A stretch of DNA of 64,000 nucleotides, from positions 5,384,001 to 5,448,000 of the forward strand of contig NZ_CP040106.1 of the NCBI RefSeq assembly GCF_005281475.1, read 5' to 3'. Position numbers and translations under genes: made by a program. Below the pieces are notes generated by a model. That model saw nothing but the letters and a program-made list of their open reading frames with translations, was not told the origin of the DNA and did not search any database. This document shows, in pieces, positions 57,007 to 64,000 of this stretch (positions are counted from its first letter, which is position 1; each line of letters begins with the position of its first letter). This DNA is from Echinicola rosea. Lineage in GTDB: Bacteria > Bacteroidota > Bacteroidia > Cytophagales > Cyclobacteriaceae.

Positions 57007-57486
57007 TCATTTACTATTGTACACTTCATCGCTTACAGGCTCCATCCACTCGACAATCCCCTTGTCCGTGTTGGTTACCACATACATTTGCTGCAATCCC
57101 GTATCGGGACTGGCGCCATGCCAATGTCGGGTATTGGGCGGACACTTCACCACATCACCCTTTTTCATGATTTCGATGGGCTTCCCTTCTATTTGGTGGT
57201 ATCCTTCACCATCGGTAATGATCAGAATCTGTCCTCCCGGATGGGTATGCCAGTTGCTTCGTGCTCCCGGCTCGAAATAGACATTCCCTACGACTGTATG
57301 ATAAACGGAATCATTCGGAACCAAACCAATATTATAGGCATTTCCGGTAAATAATTCCGCCGGTCCTTTATTTCCTTTGGGAAAAATTGCCTCCAAGGAT
57401 TTACCCTCCCCTTTGGACGCTTCCTGTTGATGACACCCTTGTATTAGCAGGCCTATCATTAGTGATAATAATGTAATTCGTTTCAT
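57007..57486 (-). CDS. Secreted cupin lipoprotein
   Basis: 159 residues with a lipobox (LIQGC, Cys18). The cupin core has WHTHPGGQILIITDG and PPNTRHWHGASPDTG, closely similar to the cytoplasmic cupin at 53313-53708, including the ending EWMEPVSDEVY versus [11 protein letters not shown]. Two copies of one cupin, in different compartments, thus frame the ADH/AKR genes. It lies 12 bp after the acetyltransferase gene. Confidence 0.87.
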   Translation of the reverse strand: MKRITLLSLMIGLLIQGCHQQEASKGEGKSLEAIFPKGNKGPAELFTGNAYNIGLVPNDSVYHTVVGNVYFEPGARSNWHTHPGGQILIITDGEGYHQIEGKPIEIMKKGDVVKCPPNTRHWHGASPDTGLQQMYVVTNTDKGIVEWMEPVSDEVYNSK

Positions 57487-57498
57487 GGCATTAATGGT

Positions 57499-58074
57499 TT
57501 ATCGGTTTAGATCTTTAATGATTTTTGCGGGAACGCCCGCGACCACACTATTGGCCGGAACATCCCTATGTACCACTGCACCTGCTGCTACCACTGCATG
57601 CTCTCCTATCGTGACACCGGGCAAAATTGTGGCATTGGCACCTATCCAAGCATTCCGCTTTACCAATACTGCTGCTGGCACCATGGTTTTTCGGGCAACG
57701 GGATCCACTGGGTGGTTTTCGGAAGTAATGTTCACACGGGGACCGATCATCACACCATCTTCTATGGTAATTCCTCCCAAATCCAAAAAACTACAGGCAT
57801 GGTTGATAAAAACATTGCCCCCTAACCGAATATGCTTCCCCACGTTGGTATAGAAAGGAGGGAATATAGTCGTACTTTCCGGAATAGGTTGTCCAATGAT
57901 TTCTGAAAGACAAGCCCGGATTTCCGCTTTCGTCTGCGCAGAATTCAGCTTATGGGACAACACTAAAGTACGATCTACCGCCTCCCCAATTTTTACATAT
58001 TCCGCATCATCCATGGATATGGCCTCCCCTGAAAGCAGCCGCTCAAAAATATCTCTTACCGGTACACCTCCCAT
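57499..58074 (-). CDS. Sugar O-acetyltransferase-like protein (left-handed beta-helix)
   Basis: 191 residues of the maltose/galactoside/nodulation acetyltransferase type: an N-terminal helical part (ERLLSGEAISMDDAEYVKIG) and hexapeptide repeats with NVFINHACSFLDLGGITIED and WIGANATILPGVTIGEHAVV. The catalytic His is in SENHPVDP. It transfers acetyl groups from acetyl-CoA to a sugar or related acceptor. It heads the minus-strand run that continues to the cupin lipoprotein. Confidence 0.85.
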   Translation of the reverse strand: MGGVPVRDIFERLLSGEAISMDDAEYVKIGEAVDRTLVLSHKLNSAQTKAEIRACLSEIIGQPIPESTTIFPPFYTNVGKHIRLGGNVFINHACSFLDLGGITIEDGVMIGPRVNITSENHPVDPVARKTMVPAAVLVKRNAWIGANATILPGVTIGEHAVVAAGAVVHRDVPANSVVAGVPAKIIKDLNR

Positions 58075-58210
58075 ATAACAATCTTACTTACAACAAGTTG
58101 ACAATACAACAAATTTAATATTTACCCCTAAAACAAATTAACGATAATCAAAGGAAAAATTAAGGAAATCAAACCTGATCATATCAAACGCTCCAATCCC
58201 CTCTCGGAAC

Positions 58211-58256
58211 GAAAAAAGCCCTCGGCCATCGGACAGTATCCAATGACCAAGGGCTT
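58211..58256 (-). terminator. Terminator of gnd
   Basis: On the minus strand an 18-bp stem (58216-58233 with 58239-58256, three G-U pairs) around a 5-base loop is followed by TTTTTT. The same stem on the plus strand would carry three C-A mismatches, which shows the direction. Confidence 0.85.
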
Positions 58257-58310
58257 CAAGGCTTTTTTTCCAATAGCACGATAAGTTGCCAAGCCTAAAA
58301 TGTTGGTGCG

Positions 58311-59765
58311 TTAACTGTTATAGGCCGTCGAAACGGTATCGGCACCTTCTCCTGTCCAGTTGGTGTGGAAGAATTCCCCTCTAGGCTTATCGGTCCGCTC
58401 ATAGGTATGGGCACCAAAATAGTCGCGTTGTGCCTGAAGCAGATTGGCAGGAAGCCGCTTCGTCCTAAACCCGTCAAAATATGCCAAAGCAGCGCTCAGG
58501 GCCGGTACTGGAATACCGTTGGTCACGGCAGCGGCACAGACCTTTCTCCATCCTCCTTGGGCATTTTGTACTTTTTCTTTGAAGAAATCATCCAACAATA
58601 AATGGGGAAGACCAGGATTCTTGTCAAAGGCCTTCTTGATATCTCCGAGGAAGGCAGAGCGGATGATACACCCCCCACGCCACATCAAGGCTATATCGCC
58701 ATAGTTCAAATCCCAATCATGCTCCTTGGAAGCTTCCATCAACAGGTTGTAGCCTTGGGCATATGAAGTGATCTTGGCACCGTACACCGCCATTTTAAGG
58801 CTTTCCAGCATCTCTTCCTTGTCACCATCAAAGGTAATTCCCGGCGCCTCAAACACCTGGGACGCCTGATCACGAAGCTCCAATTGGGCACTCAGGAACC
58901 TGGAAAATACCGACTCGGCAATCAGTGTCAACGGTACTCCCAAATGCATCGCTTCTATCCCCGTCCACTTTCCAGTACCTTTTTGGCCGGCAGTATCCAG
59001 TATTTTCTCCACCATCGGCTCGCCATCTACGTCCTTATAGGCCAAAATATCAGCGGTAATCTCAATAAGGTAGGAGTCCAGCTCTTCACTGTTCCATTTT
59101 TTGAAGGTCTGGTGCATCTCGTCATAGCTCATGCCCAGCACGTCTTTCATAAACTGGTAGGCCTCGGTGATGATCTGCATATCCCCATATTCGATGCCGT
59201 TATGGATCATTTTCACATAATGGCCGGCACCGTCGGCACCCACCCAGTCACAACAGGGCACGCCCCCGTCCACTTTTGCAGATATGGACTGGAAGATTTC
59301 CTTCACATGAGGCCAGGCTTCCTTGCTCCCTCCGGGCATCATGGACGGCCCGCGTAACGCGCCGATCTCTCCGCCCGATACGCCGGTTCCGATAAACTGA
59401 AAACCTTTGCTCTCCACATATTCGGTACGGCGGACCGTATCGGTAAAATTGGAGTTTCCACCGTCAATGATAATATCGCCTTCTTCCAAGTGGGGAATGA
59501 TCTGCTCAATGAAGCTGTCCACCGGGTCGCCCGCCTTTACCAGCATCATTACTTTTCTGGGTTTTTGCAAGGAATCCACCAGTTCCTTTACCGAATGGGT
59601 GCCGATGAAGTTTTTTCCTGCCCCACGTCCTTCGATAAACTTGTCCACTTTTTCTGTTGACCTGTTGTAAACGGCTACGGAAAATCCTTTGCTTTCCATG
59701 TTCAGCACCAGGTTTTCGCCCATTACCGCAAGCCCTATCAGGCCTATATCAGCCAATTTGCTCAT
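58311..59765 (-). CDS. gnd: 6-phosphogluconate dehydrogenase (decarboxylating)
   Basis: 484 residues, the usual length of NADP-dependent Gnd. Rossmann motif GLIGLAVMGENLVLNM, GTGVSGGEIGALRGPSMMPG, the catalytic region HYVKMIHNGIEYGDMQIITE with Lys, and the C-terminal DYFGAHTYERTD. It converts 6-phosphogluconate to ribulose 5-phosphate with CO2 and NADPH in the pentose phosphate pathway. It is a single gene with its own terminator. Confidence 0.96.
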   Translation of the reverse strand: MSKLADIGLIGLAVMGENLVLNMESKGFSVAVYNRSTEKVDKFIEGRGAGKNFIGTHSVKELVDSLQKPRKVMMLVKAGDPVDSFIEQIIPHLEEGDIIIDGGNSNFTDTVRRTEYVESKGFQFIGTGVSGGEIGALRGPSMMPGGSKEAWPHVKEIFQSISAKVDGGVPCCDWVGADGAGHYVKMIHNGIEYGDMQIITEAYQFMKDVLGMSYDEMHQTFKKWNSEELDSYLIEITADILAYKDVDGEPMVEKILDTAGQKGTGKWTGIEAMHLGVPLTLIAESVFSRFLSAQLELRDQASQVFEAPGITFDGDKEEMLESLKMAVYGAKITSYAQGYNLLMEASKEHDWDLNYGDIALMWRGGCIIRSAFLGDIKKAFDKNPGLPHLLLDDFFKEKVQNAQGGWRKVCAAAVTNGIPVPALSAALAYFDGFRTKRLPANLLQAQRDYFGAHTYERTDKPRGEFFHTNWTGEGADTVSTAYNS

Positions 59766-60029
59766 AACGTTCTTTTTTGTCTTTTGATTAGTGTTTCGTA
59801 AAGTTTGGGAAAGTTAACATAAATCCCGCTAATTTTTAAGTCTAGGGGCAGTTCTCATCACGATTTGGGCCATCAAACCTGTACAGATCGATTATAAACC
59901 AAAAAATCACCATCCATCCTACTCTCCACTCGTCTCCGAGGATATTCTCCCCGCAAGATCATGCATCCTTCATTTCATTGGACTGTCCTCAGCGCCACAG
60001 GCACTTTGGCCAGGTTTAATCCACTGACA

Positions 60030-61442
60030 CTACTGTACCTCCCCCGGAACCTCCAGCGTATTGGAAAAATAGCCAAACTTCAGCTTCTCCAGCTGCCACT
60101 TGGTAATCAAGTCCACCAGTTTGAGTTGGCCCTCCAGGTATTTCTCCTGCCGCTTGTTCAGCAGAAATACAGAGCTTTCCCCATAGTTGAACTTCTCGGA
60201 TTCCGCCCATAACAACCGCTCATATCCCTCGACGTTTTGCTGCTGATTCGCCACTTGGTTGGCCAGCAGCCCTATTTGCGCTTGACTGTTAAGCACCTTG
60301 TTTTGCAGCCCGAGTGTCTTGTTTTCCAGGTCCAGGAGCTTTTCCCGTACCTTGATCTTGCTGAGCTGTAGGTTTCCCCTTTCGCCCCTCAAAAGGAGTG
60401 GAAAGCTAAAAGAAAAACCCCATTTATAGTCGTTTTCATTGTATCCCGGCAGCCCTTCCCCGTCCGGGGTAAGCAGCGGCATGTATTTAAGCTTAAGCTT
60501 AGGCAGGAGTTTTTCCTGTTTCATCCTCCTCTCCGCCTCTAAAGCGGTGATGTCCAACCTGCTCTTTTGGAGCATGGGATGCTGCTCCAACGAATCAATG
60601 GCATATGGTGGCACCGTGACTTCTTCACGGAGGGATTCAAGTTGCTCTGGTGCCCGCCCCTGGAGGTAGGCATTTCCATCTTGGTCCCACAAGAAATTTT
60701 CCAGGTTCCGTACCGTGGACACATAACTGGACTGTGCAGATTGCAACAGGTTTTGGCGATCTTGCCATACGGTAAAGGCTTCCAAGGTATCCATGGCCGT
60801 CTTTTCCCCATTTATATAAGCCGTTTTGGTATTTTCGAAGTAATTCCCGGCCAGTTCGACGCTTTCTTTTACGATCGACAGGGACTGGTGGCTGTTGGCC
60901 CAATAAAAATAGGCCTCGGCCGCGCTGAAATAAAGGTCATTGGTCTGAAGCACCTGCTCTTGTTCGGCGATTGCCGCATAGGCCTTCGCCTGCTTCAGGG
61001 CTGTCCTGCCTTCGTCCATCAGCAGGCCTTGGAGGACATTCAACTCAATGCCTGCATTCCAGAGCCCATCGTCCCCTGCGATATAGTTTTCCGGGTTCAG
61101 GTTATACCCCGAATTTTTCTCATACCCGGCCACGAGGTCAAAGCCCGCCACGGTAGGAATCCTCACACCTGAAGCAAGCTTGCGGTAATAGATTTCCTCA
61201 TCATAATGCTTTTGGCTGAAATCTGCACTGGCTACGGGGTCAAAATTTCCACGCGCCGCCCGCACCGTTGCTTCTGCCTTTTGGGCATTTAACCTCGCCT
61301 TGGCAGACAAGGGATGGTGTGCCAGCACATCCTGAATGTACTGTTCAAAATCAAGCACCCCACTATCTTGTGCCTGGGCTCTCGGCAACAGGCACATGGT
61401 ACATAAACACCAAAAATATGTATAGATTACCACCTTGATCAT
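60030..61442 (-). CDS. TolC-family outer-membrane export channel
   Basis: 470 residues with a signal peptide (about 1-24) and the double helical hairpin layout of TolC, lacking a lipobox. Conserved parts are YIQDVLAHHPLSAKARLNAQ, NVLQGLLMDEGRTALKQAKA and LDITALEAERRMKQEKLLPK. It is the third gene of an ABC/HlyD/TolC set (9-bp gap to HlyD), so it is the outer-membrane exit of a type I exporter. Confidence 0.9.
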   Translation of the reverse strand: MIKVVIYTYFWCLCTMCLLPRAQAQDSGVLDFEQYIQDVLAHHPLSAKARLNAQKAEATVRAARGNFDPVASADFSQKHYDEEIYYRKLASGVRIPTVAGFDLVAGYEKNSGYNLNPENYIAGDDGLWNAGIELNVLQGLLMDEGRTALKQAKAYAAIAEQEQVLQTNDLYFSAAEAYFYWANSHQSLSIVKESVELAGNYFENTKTAYINGEKTAMDTLEAFTVWQDRQNLLQSAQSSYVSTVRNLENFLWDQDGNAYLQGRAPEQLESLREEVTVPPYAIDSLEQHPMLQKSRLDITALEAERRMKQEKLLPKLKLKYMPLLTPDGEGLPGYNENDYKWGFSFSFPLLLRGERGNLQLSKIKVREKLLDLENKTLGLQNKVLNSQAQIGLLANQVANQQQNVEGYERLLWAESEKFNYGESSVFLLNKRQEKYLEGQLKLVDLITKWQLEKLKFGYFSNTLEVPGEVQ

Positions 61443-61451
61443 GTCGATGCT

Positions 61452-62828
61452 TTATTTTACCGATTTTAAGGGAGCCTTTAACTTGATCCCTTTGGGGTTG
61501 GCCTTCTCTTCGCTATAATAATCTGTGGGGAAGCCATTCAGTTGCCGCCATATTTCGTACCACAATGGCACATCGTTCAGCAAAAGGAATGCGCGTGCCC
61601 CGGTGCCGATGCTGAGCCTTTCGGGCCACTTACGGTCATCCGGATCGGGGGTGACCAGCAGCCTGTAGTACCCATTGGTACTAATAAACCGGTCCATGGC
61701 CACTACCTGTCCGGAAAATATCCCCGTGGATGCCTCCGGCCAGCCACTGATGACGATGGCGGGCCACCCATCAAAGCGCAGGCGAACCTTTTCATTTTGC
61801 TGTACCAACGGAAGATCCCGTGGACGTACGTACACTTCCACGGCCATGTCCACCCTGTCCGGAACAATGGTCATGATATCGGTGCCCTCTTTGATCATTT
61901 CCCCGAGGCCCTTTGTTACGGTCTTAGTGACGTATCCAGACTGCGGTGCGGTCACATAATACCGTTCTTGCCGTTCTGTATAGTTTCTTAGCTGGTTGCG
62001 CAGTTTGGAAGCATCGGCGAAGGTTCCCAATTTGGAAGAAAGGGCCGTTTGGATGTCCGACTGCACCTTTGCCAGCTTGTCCCGATATTCCCTTTCGGTG
62101 GAAGATATCTGGAGGTCCAGGTTGAGCAGTTCGTTGCGCTGGTTGGTCAATTTGTTTTGCTGTACGGTCACTTTGGCACGTGTTTCCTGTACCTTCAGTT
62201 CCTTCTCCTGCAGTTCGGTTAGCGACTTGAGTCCTTTCGAATGCAACTCAGTAGTCCGTTGCAATTGGTTTTCGGCAATGGAAAGATTGGTCTTAAAGGC
62301 CACCAGGTCCATGCTGTCCATTTCGACTTTGTTCTGAGCCTGCAGTATCTTGTTGTCCAGCTGCCGGAGCTTAAAGTCAAGTGCTTCTTTCACGGCCTGG
62401 TACTGCGAGCGCAGCGCAGCCACCTTCATTTCGTAAGAATCCGCACTTTGGGTCTTTGCGTCCAATTGCTCGGTGGTCCTTTCCAACAGGTTAGGGTCAA
62501 AGTATTCACTCTTTGCATCGGAGATATGGACCAGCGTATCGCCCTTTTGGACAAAGTCCCCCTCCTTGACATACCACCGTTCCAACCGACCCGATATCAC
62601 TGACTGGATGGCCTGTGGCCGTTGCTCTGGCGACCGGGTGGTGACATAGCCATCGGTTTGGATGTTTTGGGTCCACGGCAAAAACATGGAAGCTCCAAAG
62701 ACCACAAAAATGATCAGAAAAGTCCTGCGGGAAAACTGGAAAGCCTTGGCATCTTCCAGTACCTTAAAGGCCTTAAAGTCCTTTTTTTTGATATAATTAT
62801 GGATACTGTTTTCAGAGATATTCAGCAT
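61452..62828 (-). CDS. HlyD-family membrane-fusion protein
   Basis: 458 residues: cytoplasmic N-terminus (about 1-34), one membrane helix (about 35-52, FLIIFVVFGASMFLPW), lipoyl halves (SGRLERWYVKEGDFVQKGDT and YYVTAPQSGYVTKTV) around a long coiled coil (about 115-285), then a barrel domain. It connects the ABC exporter with the TolC channel. It starts 6 bp behind the ABC gene. Confidence 0.92.
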   Translation of the reverse strand: MLNISENSIHNYIKKKDFKAFKVLEDAKAFQFSRRTFLIIFVVFGASMFLPWTQNIQTDGYVTTRSPEQRPQAIQSVISGRLERWYVKEGDFVQKGDTLVHISDAKSEYFDPNLLERTTEQLDAKTQSADSYEMKVAALRSQYQAVKEALDFKLRQLDNKILQAQNKVEMDSMDLVAFKTNLSIAENQLQRTTELHSKGLKSLTELQEKELKVQETRAKVTVQQNKLTNQRNELLNLDLQISSTEREYRDKLAKVQSDIQTALSSKLGTFADASKLRNQLRNYTERQERYYVTAPQSGYVTKTVTKGLGEMIKEGTDIMTIVPDRVDMAVEVYVRPRDLPLVQQNEKVRLRFDGWPAIVISGWPEASTGIFSGQVVAMDRFISTNGYYRLLVTPDPDDRKWPERLSIGTGARAFLLLNDVPLWYEIWRQLNGFPTDYYSEEKANPKGIKLKAPLKSVK

Positions 62829-62834
62829 AGCGGA

Positions 62835-64000
62835 TTACAGCTTCACGGTCATTGTACTTCTTTTCAGCCATTCTTGGTCATCACTGATGACCATCAAGGT
62901 CCAAGGCCGCTTTTCATCGGTCAAGTATTGGATCAATTTGACCTTTTCGCCCGTAGGAACATTGACCAAAGGATCTTCCATCAGCAATAACCCGGGACAG
63001 TGGCAAATGGCCCGCGCCAAGTGTATTTTTTGGATCACACACCTCGGGGTCCTTCTTCCCCCACTGTCCATAATGGTTTCCAGCCCTTGGGGTAATCCCT
63101 TAATATAGTCTTCCAAATCCAAGTCTCGCAGTACCTGTAAGAGTTCTTTTTCCGAAACCTCCCTGCCCACCAGGATATTTTCACGGATAGTGGCATTAAA
63201 AATCTGGTTAGAGGCAAAGACGACACCCAACTGCTGATGAAGGCTTTTCCGGCTCAGCACGTTATACGAAATGTCGTTCAGCAAAACATCGCCCGACTCC
63301 AGGTCCTGCACCCCTGCGATGACCTGTAGCAAGGTGGATTTTCCTGATCCCGTCTCGCTATTTAGCACTGCTCTGGCTTTGGCCGGAATGACCAGGTCAA
63401 GATCGCTAAAGACAGGTTCCAAAGCGTCCTTGTGCTTGAAAGTGGCTTTTTTCAAGGTCAGTGAACAATCCGAATTCGGGGAAATTACCTCCTGGCCTTT
63501 GCGCTGTTCAAGTTCCAGATCGGTCACAAAACCAATTTTGTCAAATGCCGTGAGCACATCATATACGCTGTCCCACACCTGTAGTAGCTTTTCCACTGAA
63601 TTGATGATCAGGATGATCACAATTTCCGCAGCCACAAACTGCCCAATATTCATTTGTTGGTTAAACACCAACAGTCCACCCACTACCAGAATACCCGCAG
63701 CAATCAGTATCTTAAAGCCCACAAAAGATTTGAACTGGTCCATCAGCACCTTAAAATGCGACTCCCGACCGTGGATATAATCGGCGGTAATGCTATCGGT
63801 CTTCCTCAAGTGGAATGAAGAGGGATCGTTTATCTGAAAAGTCCTTCTTGCCCGGCCGATTTCTTCCAGCCAGTGGGCCAATCGATACTTGTATTTACTT
63901 TCCTCCAAACTGGTGTCCAGTCCGATTTTTCCGGTAACCTTTACCAAGACATAAAGAATCAGGATCATCACCAATCCCATACCGATAAAATAAAGGCTAT
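62835..64000 (-). CDS. ABC exporter with degenerate nucleotide-binding domain (5' part cut by window)
   Basis: The frame is open to the window end, giving about 387 residues with the C-terminal part of the membrane domain and a complete ATPase domain. Walker A is normal (SETGSGKSTLLQVIAG). The signature LSGGQ is replaced by TPRCV before IQKIHLARAI; Walker B reads LLLMEDPL, with Glu-Asp where Asp-Glu is usual; and the H-loop His is Asp (VISDD). Such altered sequences occur in a Bacteroidota group of exporters next to HlyD and TolC genes, as here. ATP hydrolysis may be slow, or a partner subunit may supply the signature. The exported substrate is unknown. Confidence 0.85.
   Translation of the reverse strand, partial: SLYFIGMGLVMILILYVLVKVTGKIGLDTSLEESKYKYRLAHWLEEIGRARRTFQINDPSSFHLRKTDSITADYIHGRESHFKVLMDQFKSFVGFKILIAAGILVVGGLLVFNQQMNIGQFVAAEIVIILIINSVEKLLQVWDSVYDVLTAFDKIGFVTDLELEQRKGQEVISPNSDCSLTLKKATFKHKDALEPVFSDLDLVIPAKARAVLNSETGSGKSTLLQVIAGVQDLESGDVLLNDISYNVLSRKSLHQQLGVVFASNQIFNATIRENILVGREVSEKELLQVLRDLDLEDYIKGLPQGLETIMDSGGRRTPRCVIQKIHLARAICHCPGLLLMEDPLVNVPTGEKVKLIQYLTDEKRPWTLMVISDDQEWLKRSTMTVKL

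Overview
The window looks like chromosome from a member of the Bacteroidota, most likely the Cytophagales/Cyclobacteriaceae (Echinicola/Cyclobacterium-like). The evidence is a SusC/SusD pair with an ECF sigma/FecR regulator, a PorP/SprF protein beside a protein with a gliding-type (CHU_C, type B) type IX secretion sorting domain, a BamA/TamA-like barrel, many TonB-dependent and OmpA proteins, and promoters of the TTTG-N19-21-TAnnTTTG type. The genus is inference; no rRNA or marker gene is present. No tRNA or rRNA gene and no CRISPR array was seen.

Layout. 1-6.3 kb: SusD (cut by the window start), SusC with an STN signalling domain, FecR anti-sigma and ECF sigma factor, all on the minus strand: a glycan or nutrient uptake locus under sigma/anti-sigma control. 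6.3-8.3 kb: gene-poor, with one copy of a ~392-bp dispersed repeat and a truncated RadC-like gene. 8.3-30.8 kb: a surface-display locus. It has a LuxR-type response regulator and a TPR histidine kinase (plus strand), then on the minus strand PorP/SprF, a PD40/double-OmpA protein, a CHU_C-domain protein, a 1.3-kaa protein built from DNA-level tandem repeats, a 2849-residue modular protein and a small companion. A second, orphan LuxR regulator closes the block. 31.4-31.8 kb: the second copy of the 392-bp repeat in the same orientation, so direct repeats bracket the surface locus.

31.9-34.7 kb is a small defence-type scrap yard: an IS200-type transposase stopped by an in-frame amber codon, a frameshifted SIR2-like N-terminal fragment into which the IS appears to have inserted, and an intact-looking AbiEi/AbiEii toxin-antitoxin pair. 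34.8-41 kb: a secreted beta-propeller protein, an HxlR regulator remnant fused to an SDR remnant, glutamate 5-kinase, a BamA/TamA-like barrel and a 1.4-kb hairpin-rich spacer.

41-46.5 kb: a TonB receptor, DUF4374 lipoprotein and PepSY membrane protein resembling the XusABC siderophore-iron uptake system, with a convincing promoter and a palindromic operator candidate. 46.8-52.6 kb: a tripartite RND efflux operon (OprM-type, adaptor, HAE1 pump). 52.6-58.1 kb: a minus-strand redox and small-molecule cluster (GH2 remnant, DUF2255, two cupins, aldo/keto reductase, Tat-signal zinc alcohol dehydrogenase, AraC regulator, acetyltransferase). 58.3-64 kb: 6-phosphogluconate dehydrogenase with a clear terminator, then a TolC/HlyD/ABC type I exporter operon whose ABC ATPase has lost its usual signature motif and runs off the window end.

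The best candidate for something not yet described is the 7.0-31.8 kb block: a regulated, repeat-rich surface system between direct repeats that carry a conserved hairpin. All calls rest on reading the sequence and on family knowledge; no search was run.
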